A stretch of DNA of 33,841 nt, from positions 280 to 34,120 of the forward strand of contig NZ_PENZ01000003.1 of NCBI RefSeq assembly GCF_003144395.1, read 5' to 3'. Shown piece by piece: positions 31,597-33,841 of the stretch. The stretch is from Proteus faecis (GTDB lineage: Bacteria; Pseudomonadota; Gammaproteobacteria; Enterobacterales; Enterobacteriaceae). The notes beneath the pieces were generated by a model. That model worked only from the letters and a program-made list of their open reading frames with translations, searched no databases and had not been told where the DNA came from. A program made the position numbers and the translations under genes. Positions within the stretch are counted from its first letter, which is position 1. Each line of letters opens with the position of its first letter.

Positions 31597-33029
31597 TTAT
31601 TTAATTTTTGATAAATCAGGGTTAGATATTTCTTTTGGCATTTCAGGTAGATCTAATTTACCTTCCTCCATATAGATATCTAAGCCACTTTGCCAATCTG
31701 CAAATTTTCTTAATTCATTCATTTTTTCGGGGCATTTGCCGATTTCACAATAACCAATGGGTAAGTCATAAGCGACAACGCGTTTTAAAAAGTTTTCATT
31801 TTTAGGCAAAGAGCTATGGTCAGTACCACGTTGTATATAAGTACGAAATCTCTCTCTGCTTTCTTCTAGTGTTTCGAATCGATGTGTTTCATTTTTTTCA
31901 TTAGGGGTAAGGTTAGTATCACTTCTACGGGCTTTTTTTTCTTCTTCGGTAAAAGGAATTTGGATACGATCATAATCATAAAAATCAATTAAATAATAAT
32001 AATCAGAATCAATGGGTTTATTTTCAATAGGGTCAACTTGACCAAATCCATAGCCATAAAGTCCTTTATTTTGTCTTGCTGCATCAAAATCCGTAATACC
32101 ATTTGTATAAGTTTCATCAAATTCTAGCATTTCATTGCTTTGGATGGGATTTGGTACTTCGGGACCATTAATATAAATTTTGGTATTTTTGTCTGGTTTA
32201 GGCCATGTCATATAATGTGTGGATTTAGTATTATTTTCCCAAAAAGAGGTTCCATCACAATATTGGCTTTTGTCATTACAAAAAATAGTACTTTTATTGG
32301 CATCAGTTGGTGAATCTGGAGGTGCTCCACAAGGTATATTTCTACCTAATATACGGACATATAATGTACATTCTTCTTGATTAGTGCCATTTTGAAAAGG
32401 TCCACCATTCCAATAAAAAATACCATGTTGTTTACTCAGTTTTTGTGAAATAAATAGCTTTTTTTCTTTATCACTACTTAAGTATAAATAAGGATCATAA
32501 TGATCGTCTTTAGTTTCAGTGAAGGAGGAATATTCATCATATTTTTCCGCAATAATCTCTTTCTCGAGTCGAAGATAACTATCTCCTTTTTTATTTTTTA
32601 ATGGTATATCGTATTTTTTTATTTCATCTTTATTAGAACGGTATCCCCAATAAAAGCGAATAATTGGAGAGTTATGTGATTTTTTATTTTATGTGAGTTA
32701 TGTTCAATTTTATAACGACTATTCTCAATATCTTTTTCATCAGGATAAAATCTATTTATATAATATTCATTAGGTGTTAATTTAAATTTTTCAGGGAGAT
32801 TTAATCGTTTATTTAATCCTTCACATAAATGTTTTTCAGCATCTTCATACCATTCCCCTTCTGAATTAACTCCATGAACAAAAATAATAATGCCAGGTAA
32901 ATGAGGTTTAACATGAATTTCTCCACCGATATCAGACGCATGAGTACTTGATTTCCATTCTTGGGTACTATCAAGGCATTCTTTAGGTTTTAATAACCTA
33001 GAAGTTTTGGTATTTTCTTGATTCATCAT
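31597..33029 (-). pseudogene. Frameshifted Tle3-like phospholipase effector
   Basis: Two frames belong to one gene. The 5' part, from ATG 33029, encodes 'GIIIFVHGVNSEGEWYEDAE', the alpha/beta-hydrolase oxyanion block of Tle3-type T6SS lipases, but runs to a stop at 32619. From about 32680 the other frame continues SPIIRFYWGYRSNKDE and stays open to 31597, with 'FYWNGGPFQNGTN', 'CTLYVRILGRNIPCGAPP' and a DUF3274-like end ('DHSSLPKNENFLKRVVAYDL'). Adding one A to the six-A run (32680-32685) joins them, giving about 478 residues. No GxSxG nucleophile motif appears in either part, and known members are longer by memory, so the middle may be deleted. It is probably inactive. Confidence 0.78.
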
Positions 33030-33075
33030 TTTTATCTTTTAAATAGAATAGATAAGCGGGAGTATTAAAGTAAAT

Positions 33076-33841
33076 CTATTTTACTAACCGATAATCCACA
33101 CCATAATCCCCCAGCTTTGACATGGGGGAAATAGAGGGATCACTGCAATCAAATTGAGTTTGCCCTGATGGGGTTTTTATTTCATAGGAAGGGGCTTCTA
33201 ACGCATGAGGCTTTGATATTCTATTTTTTATATCCTCATTTGTATCATAAGAGTATTTCTCCCAATATAAGTCGCTTAGTGGTTCTTTTTTAGGAGGGGG
33301 AGTATAGCTTTTTCCGATATAATAGTGATTATCTGTTACCACAAGGGTGAAATATTCAGTCTCTTTCACTGGGTTGAGTGTTTTATTACCCAAAGGCATA
33401 ACTACTGGCATGAACTTCCCCTTAAAGTACTGTAGAATCGAGCTCTGGCAGCCATCACGCCGACCTGCACAGCCATGCCAATTACTGGATGTAGCAGGAA
33501 ACGCAACATAGTCATCCTGTGTAGCAGCCCAAATTAAACGGCCACGAAAGTTACATGCCGAACCGTTATACACTTTAAAGTGGGCTTGCGTTTGCGTGTT
33601 GTTATAAAAAGTATAGCCTTCTCGTTTTTCATTAAATTCTTCAAGGGTAAAAAAACGATGGTCGTCAATACGGTAAATGACCACGGGCGGTTTAAAGGTT
33701 TTCCGCAATTCGGCTAATTGACGTTGTTGTTCAATTTTATCTTGCTCTGCTTTAATGGCGGCTTTTTCTTTTAATGATAAACAGCCGGTTAATAGTGTGG
33801 CACTCAAAATAAACAGTAAGGGAAATTTAAGTCGATGTAAT
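33076..33841 (-). CDS. Tli3-like immunity lipoprotein, 5' end outside window
   Basis: The frame is open to the right edge: codons upstream of the TTG at 33807 read LHRLKFPLLFILSATLLTGC, a lipoprotein signal with lipobox LTGC, so the true start is beyond the window. The mature protein (about 235 residues) begins with a charged helix (KEKAAIKAEQDKIEQQRQLA), then a beta-rich domain with paired cysteines ('GSACNFRGRLIW', 'NWHGCAGRRDGCQSS') and a C-terminal 'DCSDPSISPMSKLGDYGVDY'. Its place 46 bp upstream of the Tle3-like gene matches the lipase/lipoprotein immunity pairs (Tli3), in which the lipoprotein blocks the toxin in the periplasm. The family name is inferred mostly from context. Confidence 0.75.
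   Translation of the reverse strand, partial: LHRLKFPLLFILSATLLTGCLSLKEKAAIKAEQDKIEQQRQLAELRKTFKPPVVIYRIDDHRFFTLEEFNEKREGYTFYNNTQTQAHFKVYNGSACNFRGRLIWAATQDDYVAFPATSSNWHGCAGRRDGCQSSILQYFKGKFMPVVMPLGNKTLNPVKETEYFTLVVTDNHYYIGKSYTPPPKKEPLSDLYWEKYSYDTNEDIKNRISKPHALEAPSYEIKTPSGQTQFDCSDPSISPMSKLGDYGVDYRLVK

Overview
The window looks like part of the chromosome of an AT-rich enterobacterium, most likely Proteus or a close relative. The grounds are low overall GC, very AT-rich intergenic DNA, small XRE regulators that resemble the MrpJ group of Proteus, and a type VI secretion (T6SS) cluster with enterobacterial gene order. The genus call is inference from memory; no search was run.

Region 1 (1-14259, + strand) is the late operon of a siphovirus-type prophage. 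It runs prohead protease (cut by the window edge), HK97-fold major capsid, head-tail connector, head closure, two tail-completion proteins, tail tube, tail assembly chaperone with a -1 frameshift extension, tape measure, three tail-tip genes, a J-like tail-tip protein and a tail fibre. One small secreted-protein gene with its own terminator (a moron) interrupts the tail genes at 8875-9188. Region 2 (14339-16299) is the right end of the prophage: a 5'-truncated theta-subunit (HolE/Hot-like) remnant, a small zinc-ribbon gene, a P4-type integrase reading leftward, repeats that look like integrase or excisionase sites, and a 46-bp copy of the 3' half of a tRNA-Arg(UCU) gene, which is attR. The terminase, portal, lysis and lysogeny genes and the intact tRNA (attL) should lie left of the window.

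Region 3 (16300-19642) is an AT-rich chromosomal stretch. It holds two divergent, clearly paralogous XRE regulators separated by about 850 bp of gene-free DNA with several inverted repeats, followed by an exported ankyrin-repeat protein.

Region 4 (19643-33841, - strand) is the downstream part of a T6SS operon. In transcription order it holds a Tli3-like lipoprotein (start beyond the window), a broken Tle3-like lipase effector, a PAAR spike tip, an unrecognised four-helix membrane protein, TssM, TssA, TssF, TssG, TssJ, TssE and a VasL-type TssA relative. This covers baseplate (TssE/F/G), membrane complex (TssM/J) and assembly cap (TssA) functions. The sheath, Hcp, VgrG, TssK, TssL and ClpV genes must lie to the right, out of view.

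The most interesting points are the effector gene, which carries a one-base frameshift at an A-run and appears to lack the lipase nucleophile region while its putative immunity gene and PAAR stay intact; the unrecognised membrane protein locked between PAAR and TssM; and the divergent regulator pair with its palindromes.
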